Positions 44,057 through 51,932 are shown, numbered from the stretch's first letter. The stretch: DNA of 64,000 nt from an uncultured Ruminococcus sp. (GCF_934476685.1 NZ_CAKSNX010000001.1:248001-312000); one strand, 5' to 3'. Numbers and translations: made by a program. Notes: generated from the letters alone by a model not told the origin.

Positions 44057-44623
44057 ATGGAATTACCTAAGCGCAAGCAAATTCGGTTGCAGAATTATGA
44101 TTATTCGCAAAACGGCTTGTATTTTATAACTATCTGTACACAGTATCAAGCGCAAGTATTTTGGAAGCCACAAGCCGACATAGGTCTGTTGTGCGGAAAA
44201 TCATCTGAGGAATATCGTATGCCTTGTGATTATAGATCGCAGGAGAGAGTACTGAGTGAGTATGGAAAAATAGTTGAAAATGAGATAAACCATATTGACA
44301 GCATATATGATGGGTGTGTTGCAGTAGATAAATATGTTATAATGCCGAACCATATACACATTATAATAAAGCTGGATAAAAATATAAGCGGGAGTTGTTT
44401 TTCAGAAAACTGGCGACCAAAGGTCGCCCCTACCATATCGAGGATAGTTCAGCAATTCAAAGGTGCGGTAACAAAAAAGGTTGGTTTCCACATATGGCAA
44501 AAATCATTTTATGATCATATTATCAGAAGTGAAAAAGAATATCTTATGATAATAAAATATATATATGAAAATCCTGAAAAATGGGAACAGGATTGTTATT
44601 ACGATAAAGAGGTGCAAAAATGA
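44057..44623 (+). CDS. REP-associated tyrosine transposase (RAYT, IS200-like)
   Basis: 188 residues of the Y1 transposase family. HUH metal site in VIMPNHIHIIIKLD near residue 94, and the catalytic Tyr in IWQKSFYDHIIRSEKEY near 155. RAYTs are single-copy relatives of IS200 transposases thought to move or process REP palindromes. ATG 44057 follows AGGTG; an earlier GTG lies in that site. The gene is more A/T-rich than its neighbours, a sign of transfer. Its own frame contains an REP palindrome (44409-44433), translated as part of NWRPKVAPTISR. Its stop overlaps the polA start. The family segment GRPQVAPT, known from other RAYTs, has the same place, so that part of the protein is not a random insertion. 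Confidence 0.92.
   Translation: MELPKRKQIRLQNYDYSQNGLYFITICTQYQAQVFWKPQADIGLLCGKSSEEYRMPCDYRSQERVLSEYGKIVENEINHIDSIYDGCVAVDKYVIMPNHIHIIIKLDKNISGSCFSENWRPKVAPTISRIVQQFKGAVTKKVGFHIWQKSFYDHIIRSEKEYLMIIKYIYENPEKWEQDCYYDKEVQK
44409..44433 (+). repeat. REP-like palindrome inside the RAYT gene
   Basis: GGCGACC (44412-44418), AAA, GGTCGCC (44422-44428), then CCTAC. All 25 bases at 44409-44433 are identical to 49657-49681. It is in frame and encodes the WRPKVAPT part of the transposase. Confidence 0.95.
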
Positions 44624-47178
44624 AACTGCTTGCAATAGACGGCAACAGCATAATGAACAGAGCTTTTTACGGCATAAAGGTGCTGACAAACTCTAAAGGA
44701 GTTTTCACCAATGCCATAACAGGCTTTATGAATATTTATCTTAAAGAAAAGGAAGAGGTAAAGCCTGACTGCGTTGCTGTGGCGTTCGATCTCCGTGCGC
44801 CGACTTTCCGGCATAAAGCCAACGCAGCCTATAAAGCAAACCGAAAGGGTATGCCTGAGGAGCTTGCACAGCAGATGCCTATCATCAAAAAGCTCCTTAC
44901 TGTCCTTGGCATAAAAATTGTCGAGTGTGAGGGCTACGAGGCTGACGATATCCTCGGTACGCTTTCCAAAGCCGCCGCAGATTCGGGCAATGACTGCGTT
45001 ATACTGACAGGTGACAGGGACAGCTTTCAGCTTGTTTCCGAGCATACCACCGTCCGCCTTGCAGGCACAAAGGAAACAAAAATATATACCCCCGACAGGA
45101 TAATGACCGAGTACGGTGTTTCCCCACGTCAGATGATCGAGGTAAAAGCGCTTATGGGCGATACCTCTGATAATATCTCTGGCGTAAAGGGAATAGGTGA
45201 GAAAACAGCCCTTTCCCTTATCCAGCAGACAGGCTCTGTGGATAAGCTGTATGAAATGCTTGATGAGATAAAGCTTACCCCGTCGGTGAGAAAAAAACTT
45301 GAGGGCGGCAAACAGGACGCTCTTGACAGCCACTTCCTTGCAGAGATCTGCCTTGAAGCACCTGTTGAGAAAAATACAGAGTATTATAAGCTCGCCGATA
45401 TGGATACAGAGACAGCAAAACAGCTCCTTGCCGACCTTGAAATGCTCAGACTTATGGACAGGCTCGGTCTGACAGGAAAATCCTCAGACACAACCGAAAG
45501 CAGTGCAAACGAAAGCGAAAGCAAGCTGAAACTGAAAGACCTGCCTAAGTATGAGGTGACTGAACTGACTGCCGATAATGCGGCTTTCGGAGAGGATAAA
45601 ACAGCAGCTTTTATCTTTGACGGCGAAAAGCTGGAGGTGTTCTGCGGCGACAAGATTTTCACCTGTTCGGATAAGGATATAATACTTGCCTTTTTCGCCT
45701 CAGCCTGCAAAAAGCTGACCTTTGAGGGAAAAACTGCCCATAGGTTCGCCTTTGATAACGATAGCAGACTTAACGGACTGATCTTCGCCTGCGACCTTGC
45801 AGGCTATCTGCTCAATTCACAGGCAAGCGAGTATACAGTTGAAAATCTCTGCCTGTCATATAAAGTCCTCTATCGTTCGGATATGGGCGATTATGCCGAT
45901 ATATCTTCAATTACTGCCCTGTCCGAAAATCTGAAAATGCAGCTTGAACAGACCGAAATGCTCAGCCTCTATAATGACGTGGAGCTTCCACTCTGCGAAG
46001 TACTTGCGTCTATGGAGCATTACGGAGTAAAAGCCGATACGGACGGAATAAAGGCTTTCGGCGAGGGATTGAAAGAAAAAATAACCGAGCTGACCAACGA
46101 TATCTATGCCTACGCTGGCGGCGAGTTCAATATCGCCTCCACAAAACAGCTTGGCGAGGTGCTTTTTGAAAAGCTTGGACTTCCGGCCAAAAAGAAAACT
46201 AAATCGGGATATTCCACCAATGCAGAGGTGCTTGAATCTCTTTCCGATAAGCACCCCATTATCCCGCTTATCCTTGAATACAGAACACTCACAAAGCTTA
46301 ATTCAACATACGTTGACGGACTTTTGAGATCCGTCCGCAGCGATGGAAGAGTTCATTCCGTTTTCAAGCAGACCGAAACGAGAACAGGCCGTATCTCCTC
46401 CACCGAACCGAATATGCAGAATATCCCCGTCCGTAAGGAGATAGGCAGAAATATGCGTAAGTTCTTTGTCAGCAGGGAAGGCTGCGTTCTTCTCGATGCC
46501 GATTACAGTCAGATCGAACTGCGTGTCCTTGCCGCTGTCTGCGGTGATGAAAATATGCAGGCGACCTTTGCAGAGGGAAAGGATATCCATACCATGACCG
46601 CATCACAGGTCTTTGATATCCCTGAAGATTTCGTTATGCCTGAAATGAGATCAGCCGCAAAGGCGGTAAACTTCGGTATCATCTACGGCATAGGTGCGTT
46701 CTCCCTGTCAAAGGATATCGGTGTTACCGTTGCCGAGGCTAAAAGATATATAAAGAACTATCTTGACAACTTCCCGAAAGTTTCCGAGTTTATGGATAAG
46801 ACCGTCGAGGACGGCATAAAGAACGGCTATGTAAAAACTATCTTCGGCAGAAGAAGATATATCCCCGAACTGTCCGCCGCAAATAAAGTTCTTCAGGCTT
46901 TCGGTAAAAGAGCAGCAATGAATGCCCCAATACAGGGCGCAGCCGCAGATATAATCAAAATAGCAATGGTCAAAGTGTACAGCAAATTAAAGGAAGAGGA
47001 TCTTGACGCAAGACTTATCCTTCAGGTACACGATGAACTTATCGTGGAGGTATCTGAAAAGGACGCAGATAAAGCGGCTGAGATACTGAAAAATGAAATG
47101 GAAAATGCCGTAAAGCTCAGCGTTCCTCTTACCGTGGACGTTGGCAGAGGCGAAAGCTGGTATCAGGCAAAGGGGTAA
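44620..47178 (+). CDS. polA: DNA polymerase I
   Basis: 852 residues. The 5'-nuclease domain (1-260) starts KLLAIDGNSIMNRAFYG and has YEADDILGTLSK and GDTSDNISGVKGIGEKTA; a central domain (about 300-470) keeps the 3'-exonuclease fold position but lacks the D-x-E pair; the polymerase domain has DADYSQIELRVLA with D628, the O-helix AVNFGIIYGIGAFSLS, and the second catalytic Asp in VHDELIVEV near 804. It fills gaps and removes RNA primers. The ATG overlaps the RAYT stop (ATGA) and its ribosome site AAAGAGGTG lies inside the RAYT gene. Confidence 0.96.
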   Translation: MKLLAIDGNSIMNRAFYGIKVLTNSKGVFTNAITGFMNIYLKEKEEVKPDCVAVAFDLRAPTFRHKANAAYKANRKGMPEELAQQMPIIKKLLTVLGIKIVECEGYEADDILGTLSKAAADSGNDCVILTGDRDSFQLVSEHTTVRLAGTKETKIYTPDRIMTEYGVSPRQMIEVKALMGDTSDNISGVKGIGEKTALSLIQQTGSVDKLYEMLDEIKLTPSVRKKLEGGKQDALDSHFLAEICLEAPVEKNTEYYKLADMDTETAKQLLADLEMLRLMDRLGLTGKSSDTTESSANESESKLKLKDLPKYEVTELTADNAAFGEDKTAAFIFDGEKLEVFCGDKIFTCSDKDIILAFFASACKKLTFEGKTAHRFAFDNDSRLNGLIFACDLAGYLLNSQASEYTVENLCLSYKVLYRSDMGDYADISSITALSENLKMQLEQTEMLSLYNDVELPLCEVLASMEHYGVKADTDGIKAFGEGLKEKITELTNDIYAYAGGEFNIASTKQLGEVLFEKLGLPAKKKTKSGYSTNAEVLESLSDKHPIIPLILEYRTLTKLNSTYVDGLLRSVRSDGRVHSVFKQTETRTGRISSTEPNMQNIPVRKEIGRNMRKFFVSREGCVLLDADYSQIELRVLAAVCGDENMQATFAEGKDIHTMTASQVFDIPEDFVMPEMRSAAKAVNFGIIYGIGAFSLSKDIGVTVAEAKRYIKNYLDNFPKVSEFMDKTVEDGIKNGYVKTIFGRRRYIPELSAANKVLQAFGKRAAMNAPIQGAAADIIKIAMVKVYSKLKEEDLDARLILQVHDELIVEVSEKDADKAAEILKNEMENAVKLSVPLTVDVGRGESWYQAKG

Positions 47179-47221
47179 TTTGCATAAAGATACACGGTAA
47201 AATTATGAGGGAGGGATAACC

Positions 47222-48046
47222 TTGCAGGAAATTTCCGACGCTGATTTCATGCAGCTTGTGGGTTTTATAAAAAAGAAATTCGGTATAGATCTTGAGGGCA
47301 GAAAAGCCATGGTCCAGTCAAGGCTGAGCAACTATGTTGACGACTGCGGTTTCAGAGATTTTTCCGACTATCTGTCCGTTGTTTACAGCGATACTTCGGG
47401 AGGGGAGATCGCAAACCTTATCAATAAGCTTACGACAAATTTCACATATTTTATGCGTGAGCCTGAGCATTTCAAGCATTTTATGAACGTTTTCCTGCCG
47501 CAGGCGGAGCAGACGTGCAAGGATCATGACCTGCGTATCTGGTCGGCAGGCTGTTCGTTCGGAAACGAGCCTTATAATCTGGCAATGTGCCTTGATGAGT
47601 ATTTCGGTTTCAGACGGACAGCATGGGATCTGAAAATACTTGCAACGGATATCTCCCTTAATGCCCTCCGTGCAGCCTCCAAAGGCGTCTTTACCGAGGC
47701 GTCATTGGAGAATATGCCCGAAAGCTGGCGGGCAAAGTATTTTGTAAAGATGAATAACGGTCTTTATCAGGTCTGCGAAAGGATACGCAGCAATGTTATC
47801 TTCAAATATCATAACCTTATGGAGCCCATAACTTTTAAAAAGCAGTTCGACCTCATAATGTGCCGAAACGTTATGATATACTTTGACGATAAAACAAAAT
47901 CCGAACTCTGTAAACGTTTTTATAATGCCACCGAGGACGGCGGCTATCTCTATATCGGCGCAGCGGAATGCCCGCCCGATGATATGCCTTACATAAAGGA
48001 ACAGCCTGCCGTTTACAGAAAATCGGGAGGTGAGTCGGGTATATGA
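47222..48046 (+). CDS. cheR: Chemotaxis methyltransferase CheR
   Basis: 274 residues. N-terminal helical CheR domain (ISDADFMQLVGFIKKKFGIDL), then the SAM-binding domain with LRIWSAGCSFGNEPYNLAM near residue 107, ILATDIS near 145, and the CRNVMIYFDDKTK motif near 215. It methylates glutamates on chemoreceptors with S-adenosylmethionine. The start is TTG 47222, six bases after GGGAGGG; no in-frame ATG fits. It overlaps the CheB-like gene by 4 bases, forming a cheR-cheB-cheW unit separate from cheA. Confidence 0.94.
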   Translation: MQEISDADFMQLVGFIKKKFGIDLEGRKAMVQSRLSNYVDDCGFRDFSDYLSVVYSDTSGGEIANLINKLTTNFTYFMREPEHFKHFMNVFLPQAEQTCKDHDLRIWSAGCSFGNEPYNLAMCLDEYFGFRRTAWDLKILATDISLNALRAASKGVFTEASLENMPESWRAKYFVKMNNGLYQVCERIRSNVIFKYHNLMEPITFKKQFDLIMCRNVMIYFDDKTKSELCKRFYNATEDGGYLYIGAAECPPDDMPYIKEQPAVYRKSGGESGI

Positions 48047-49035
48047 AAATACTTGTTATCACCGACAGCAATGTGCTGACCGACTTTGTGAAAGGCGCAG
48101 CTTCCCATATAAACATAAAATGCGAGATACTTTCCGCAAAACCCGAAAACGGCAGAAAAAGTCTTATAGCCTTTCAGCCTGAACTTGTAATACTCAATGC
48201 AGACGCTGATGTCAGCATTGATATGGCGGATTATATCGTAAAGCTTGCCCCGAAATATGCCGTCCCGATAATCGTGGTCACCGAACAGCTCAACTTGCGG
48301 TACGCTATGATAAGCGCAGGCGCAGTAGACGTAATAAGATTTCACCGCAATACAGACGAAAACGGCGGAAAGTTTATGAGCCGCCTTGCAGGAAGTATAC
48401 AAAGTGCCGCAAGTGCAGTAAAAGAAAATAAAATACACGTCCTTGCAGGCAGCTCAGGGATAATAGCTATAGGCGGCTCAACAGGCAGCACAAATGCCCT
48501 CCCCGAAATATTAAAGCGCCTTAAACCCGACTGTCCTCCCGTAGTGTGCGTCCTGCATATGCCCGAAGGCTATACAGGCATATATGCAAAACAGCTAGAT
48601 TCTTCCCTTGACCTTAACGTCTGCGAAGCGAAAAGCGGAATGTATGTCAGTCAGGGACAGGTCATAATCGCCGCAGGCGCAAAACATCTCCGTGTGTTCC
48701 GTGATAAAAAAGGCTATTTCATCACAAGCGAGAGCGGCGTAAGAGTAGGCGGCCATTGCCCCTCAGTAAATGTGCTTTTCGATTCGGTAGCCTATGCCGC
48801 AAAGTCAAATGCAGTAGGAGTGATCTTAACAGGAATGGGCAGGGACGGCGCAGACGGTATGCTCAATATGAAAAAAATGGGTGCATACAATATAGCACAG
48901 GACGAAAGTTCTTCCGTGGTCTATGGTATGCCGAAAGCCGCATATGAACTTGGCGCAGTGAACATACGATGTCCTCTTGAAGAGATCGGGGATAAGATCA
49001 ACGTATATTTGAAAATAAAGGAGAAACGTTTATGA
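48043..49035 (+). CDS. cheB: CheB-like chemoreceptor methylesterase with degenerate receiver
   Basis: 330 residues. The C-terminal methylesterase domain (about 135-325) is intact: S146 in IAIGGSTGST, H172 in LHMPEGYTG and D268 in ILTGMGRDGADGM make the catalytic triad. The N-terminal receiver-like domain (1-120) has lost the phosphorylation site: the acceptor Asp is replaced by Asn (N52 in ELVILNADAD) and only one acidic residue (D8) of the usual pair remains, and the conserved Lys is not visible. The esterase therefore probably is not switched on by CheA phosphate in the usual way. Overlaps cheR and the next cheW by 4 bases each. Confidence 0.9.
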   Translation: MKILVITDSNVLTDFVKGAASHINIKCEILSAKPENGRKSLIAFQPELVILNADADVSIDMADYIVKLAPKYAVPIIVVTEQLNLRYAMISAGAVDVIRFHRNTDENGGKFMSRLAGSIQSAASAVKENKIHVLAGSSGIIAIGGSTGSTNALPEILKRLKPDCPPVVCVLHMPEGYTGIYAKQLDSSLDLNVCEAKSGMYVSQGQVIIAAGAKHLRVFRDKKGYFITSESGVRVGGHCPSVNVLFDSVAYAAKSNAVGVILTGMGRDGADGMLNMKKMGAYNIAQDESSSVVYGMPKAAYELGAVNIRCPLEEIGDKINVYLKIKEKRL

Positions 49036-49544
49036 GCGAAGAAAAAGATAAAAAAGATAAAATAGATGAAAAAAGTGCCGAAAGCGCAGAAAATAAGTAT
49101 CTGATATTTTCCGCCGACGGAAGAACGTTCTCGATAAATTTTACGGACGTCAAAGTTATTATCCCATCTCAGAAAGCCGAAAAGATCCCCGATTTTCCCG
49201 ACTATGCAGAGGGTACAGTAGTCTATGACGGAACGGTCATAACCGTAATAAATCTGCGTAAGCGTTTCGGCTATGCAGTAAAGGATTTTTCCGACAGGGA
49301 TTGTATAATCGTCTGCGACGGTGAAAAAAATATCGGACTTCTCTGCGACAGTATCTCAGGTTTCAGAGAGATAGACAGCAGCAATATCCAGCCTGCCCCC
49401 GATATAAATGAGCAGGTCAACGCAAGATTTATAAGCGGAGAGTTCCTCCTTGACGGAGAACCCTGCTATATAATCAAACCCGAACTTGTTATCAAAAAAG
49501 ACGACGAGTCCGTTATAGCCAGTGCAAGCCAGCAGGAAAAATGA
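49032..49544 (+). CDS. CheW-like coupling protein, second copy
   Basis: 170 residues. A charged 20-residue head rich in Lys, Asp and Glu precedes one CheW domain (YLIFSADGRTFSINFTDVKV; IPDFPDYAEGTVVYDGTVITVINLRKRFGY; the FISGEFLLDGEPCYIIKPE end). It is more diverged than the CheW at 40625 and may couple another receptor set or tie CheB/CheR to the array. The start overlaps the CheB stop (ATGA). A terminator lies 13 bases after the stop. Confidence 0.88.
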   Translation: MSEEKDKKDKIDEKSAESAENKYLIFSADGRTFSINFTDVKVIIPSQKAEKIPDFPDYAEGTVVYDGTVITVINLRKRFGYAVKDFSDRDCIIVCDGEKNIGLLCDSISGFREIDSSNIQPAPDINEQVNARFISGEFLLDGEPCYIIKPELVIKKDDESVIASASQQEK

Positions 49545-49556
49545 TAATATATCAAC

Positions 49557-49586
49557 AAAGAGCCGCAGAAAATGCGGCTCTTTCTG
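49557..49586 (+). terminator. Terminator of the cheR-cheB-cheW unit
   Basis: AAAGAGCCGCA (49557-49567) pairs with TGCGGCTCTTT (49573-49583), ending in T-rich sequence. Confidence 0.9.
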
Positions 49587-49656
49587 ATAAAATGCAAATA
49601 AGAAGTAAAAAACAGCTAACCAAAATCCGCCACAATGCAGATTTTAGTTAGGAAAT

Positions 49657-49681
49657 ACTGGCGACCAAAGGTCGCCCCTAC
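49657..49681 (+). repeat. REP-like palindrome
   Basis: GGCGACC (49660-49666), AAA, GGTCGCC (49670-49676), then CCTAC. It is identical over 25 bases to the copy inside the RAYT gene, and is followed by the same A/T-rich spacer type as the tandem units at 30.4-30.8 kb. Confidence 0.95.
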
Positions 49682-49740
49682 GCAAATTTTGTAAATCCAC
49701 ATAAAACCTAATCAAAGTAGGTTTAAGTAAAATCTATATA

Positions 49741-49825
49741 TCGGTTTCTTCCGAGCGCAAAGTAACAGCCCCGACAGTAGACAGCGAGCTTGTCGAGCGT
49801 CCCGAATTACCCCGTCTGGGAAGAC
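49741..49825. repeat. Dispersed composite repeat module, copy 2
   Basis: GGTTTCTTCCGAGCGCAAAG, then GACAGCGAGCTTGTCGAGCG, then ATTACCCCGTCTGGG. Matches the modules at 30861-30946 and 50244-50331, in the same orientation, and again follows an REP palindrome. Confidence 0.85.
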
Positions 49826-49840
49826 CCGACCGAGGACAGC

Positions 49841-50083
49841 GCAAGGGGCAAGCCCTTGCGGGGGAGTTTGTGCGGTAGGCAAGTAAGGGGCAGCACTCTA
49901 TCGCAGGGCATGCCCCTCTTTGAAAACAGTCCGCTGGACTATTTTCAAATTCACCCTATGCAGAGCTCCTCCGATGGGGATTTCGCTCCTGAGGGAGCGA
50001 CAAAGGGGCGCTGCCCCCTTTTAATTCTTACAAGCTTGTCGAGTAAGAATTTTACCCCTGCAAGCCCTCTAGCGGCGGGCTTG
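49841..50083. repeat. Gene-free string of seven hairpins
   Basis: Seven consecutive inverted repeats in about 240 bases: 49841-49859 (7-base stem), 49887-49916 (6), 49921-49947 (11 with one mismatch), 49983-50000 (7), 50002-50021 (8 with a bulge), 50023-50051 (9) and 50061-50083 (7). No gene or rRNA/tRNA is recognised. It could be a folded RNA or a block of mobile palindromes; open frames across it have no protein-like sequence. Confidence 0.8.
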
Positions 50084-50243
50084 ATCGACCGCTTTGCCTT
50101 GTGCGTTTGAGGGTTTGTGATTGTTTTTTCTTTGTTGGGTGTTTATAGTTTGTGTGCAAACTTTTAAAGCCGAGATAAGACCTATCAAACCTAAAAGAAC
50201 CAATACAAGACCTTATCAAACCCTGTTTCAGTAAAAGACAGCA

Positions 50244-50331
50244 CTCCGTTTCTTCCGAGCGCAAAATGAAAAGTTCCCACAACAGACAGCGAGCTTGTCG
50301 AGCGTAGCGAATTACCCCGTCCGGTGAGGAC
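50244..50331. repeat. Dispersed composite repeat module, copy 3
   Basis: CTCCGTTTCTTCCGAGCGCA, then GACAGCGAGCTTGTCGAGCG, then AATTACCCCGTCCGG. It is the best-preserved of the three modules; the first 100 bases upstream also resemble the A/T-rich spacer of the other two copies (ATCAAACC, AGTAAAAG). Confidence 0.85.
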
Positions 50332-50382
50332 CGAGCGTCCCGAACCGAGCCGTCCGCCCGAGGACGCCCGTCCGGCGAGGAC
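50317..50382. repeat. Short GC-rich direct repeats
   Basis: Three imperfect copies of CCGTCCGGnGAGGAC at 50317-50331, 50350-50365 and 50368-50382, ending two bases before the stop of the next reverse-strand gene. Related copies are at 49812 and at 30933-30946. Confidence 0.75.
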
Positions 50383-50384
50383 AC

Positions 50385-50678
50385 TTAGGAATTATACATT
50401 ATGGTTACTGCTAAGCCGTTTATTATGCCCACAAATGCTCCGCATACTATAAAGAATGCGTATAACGGAATGTTGCATAGTACAGAAATAATACCGAATA
50501 ATACTATAAACAGCATCGGTATAAGTATCTGTATTATGAATTTCCTGCGCTTTAGTATCGGGAATTTCTCTACAAGCTTTGCAGTCTTTACTCCCTTTCT
50601 GTCAACTATTCGGTAAAGTACCTGCATTATCGCCATCGGTCCGCCTATGAATAATAAAGCCGCTAATACCTTCCCCAT
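50385..50678 (-). CDS. Small membrane protein, unknown function
   Basis: 97 residues with hydrophobic segments at about 3-22, 48-68 and 70-92, and a basic loop (LVEKFPILKRRKF) between the first two. No family recognised. AAAGGAA lies about ten bases before the ATG. Its 3' end touches the GC-rich repeats at 50317-50382. It is downstream of serA on the same strand but behind serA's terminator, so it may have its own promoter. Confidence 0.6.
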   Translation of the reverse strand: MGKVLAALLFIGGPMAIMQVLYRIVDRKGVKTAKLVEKFPILKRRKFIIQILIPMLFIVLFGIISVLCNIPLYAFFIVCGAFVGIINGLAVTIMYNS

Positions 50679-50710
50679 CGTCTGAACATTCCTTTCTGTT
50701 GTATGCTGCC

Positions 50711-50757
50711 AAAAAGGGACTGCCTTGACACACCCCTGTGAAAAGACAGCCCCTTTG
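50711..50757 (-). terminator. Terminator of the serC-serA operon
   Basis: On the minus strand AAAGGGGCTGTC and GGCAGTCCCTTT form an imperfect stem around a T/C-rich loop, ending in a run of five T. It lies about 24 bases after the serA stop. Confidence 0.75.
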
Positions 50758-50780
50758 CTGCATAATTTTTATTCTTGAAA

Positions 50781-51932
50781 TTAAAGTACACGAACGCCTA
50801 CAACGCCGTCAACAGCCTTTATAGCCTCAGCGTCAACTTCGCCGTTTACATCAAGCATTGTGTAAGCCCAGTCTTTCTTTGACTTGTTTACAAGGTTCTC
50901 AATGTTTGCACCCTTGCTGCCTACTGCTGATGTGATCTGTGCAAGAAGTGCAGGTACGTTCTTGTGAAGTACGCATACAAGTGCGTCGCCTGTCTTTGCA
51001 AGCTCTGCATTTGGGAAGTTTACAGAATTTCTAATCGTACCTCTCTCAATGTAATCCATAAGCTCGTCAGCTGCCATTACTGCGCAGTTGTCCTCTGACT
51101 CAGGTGTAGATGCGCCAAGGTGTGGAAGAACGATTATGTTCTCTTCACCAAGTACAACGTCATCTGCAAAGTCAGTTACATACTTCGCTACCTTGCCGTC
51201 CTTTATTGCCTTTACAACTGCCTCACTGTTGATAAGCTCGCCTCTTGCAAGATTGATAAGACGAACGCCGTCCTTCATCATTGCAATCTGCTCTGCATCA
51301 ATAGTGTTCTTTGTTGCAGGTGTGTATGGCATATGTATTGAAATGTAATCGCTGTTCTTGTAAATGTCATTGATGTCAGCTGCGACCTTAACGGAAGAGT
51401 CAAGCTTAAGTGCTGCGTTTACTGAAAGATATGGATCGTATCCGATAACCTTCATGCCAAGTGCAACTGCTGCGTTTGCGATCTTTCCGCCAATAGCACC
51501 AAGACCAATGATACCAAGTGTCTTTCCGTAGATCTCAGGACCTGCGAACTTTGACTTGCCGCCCTCTACTGTCTTAGGAGCGTCAGGTGTACCCTTGAGT
51601 GAAGCAGCCCATGCAGCAGCCTCTGTGATCTTTCTTGATGAAAGAAGAAGTGCGCAGATAGCAAGCTCCTTAACTGCGTTAGCGTTTGCACCTGGAGTGT
51701 TGAAAACAACGATGCCCTGCTCAGCACACTTGTCAACAGGAATGTTGTTTACACCTGCGCCTGCTCTTGCAATAGCAAGAAGGCTCTCAGGCATCTCCAT
51801 GTCGTGCATCTTTGCCGAACGAACCATGATAGCGGTAGGCTCAGCAGTATTATCGCTTACTGTATATGCCGCCTTGTCGAACTTATCTGTTCCTACTGCG
51901 GCGATCTTATTAAGAGTAAGAATATTATACAT
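50781..51932 (-). CDS. serA: D-3-phosphoglycerate dehydrogenase
   Basis: 383 residues. First step of serine synthesis: oxidises 3-phosphoglycerate to 3-phosphohydroxypyruvate with NAD+. Rossmann motif LGIIGLGAIGGKIANAA near residue 140, catalytic region NLARGELINSEAV and LPHLGASTPESEDN near 272 (catalytic His), and an ACT-type regulatory domain (about 315-383). It is the short form with one ACT domain, which may bind serine as feedback. AGAGGT precedes the ATG. It follows serC with a 44-residue membrane-protein gene between. Confidence 0.95.
   Translation of the reverse strand: MYNILTLNKIAAVGTDKFDKAAYTVSDNTAEPTAIMVRSAKMHDMEMPESLLAIARAGAGVNNIPVDKCAEQGIVVFNTPGANANAVKELAICALLLSSRKITEAAAWAASLKGTPDAPKTVEGGKSKFAGPEIYGKTLGIIGLGAIGGKIANAAVALGMKVIGYDPYLSVNAALKLDSSVKVAADINDIYKNSDYISIHMPYTPATKNTIDAEQIAMMKDGVRLINLARGELINSEAVVKAIKDGKVAKYVTDFADDVVLGEENIIVLPHLGASTPESEDNCAVMAADELMDYIERGTIRNSVNFPNAELAKTGDALVCVLHKNVPALLAQITSAVGSKGANIENLVNKSKKDWAYTMLDVNGEVDAEAIKAVDGVVGVRVL

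Noticed and set aside
49790..50110. Open reading frame of 106 residues on the plus strand
   Set aside because: It runs through the repeat modules and hairpins, has no ribosome site and its sequence is low in protein-like pattern; it is an accident of GC-rich repeats.
50052..50384. Open reading frame of 110 residues on the minus strand
   Set aside because: Arg/Ser/Gly-rich translation of the repeat zone with no start signal and no family resemblance.
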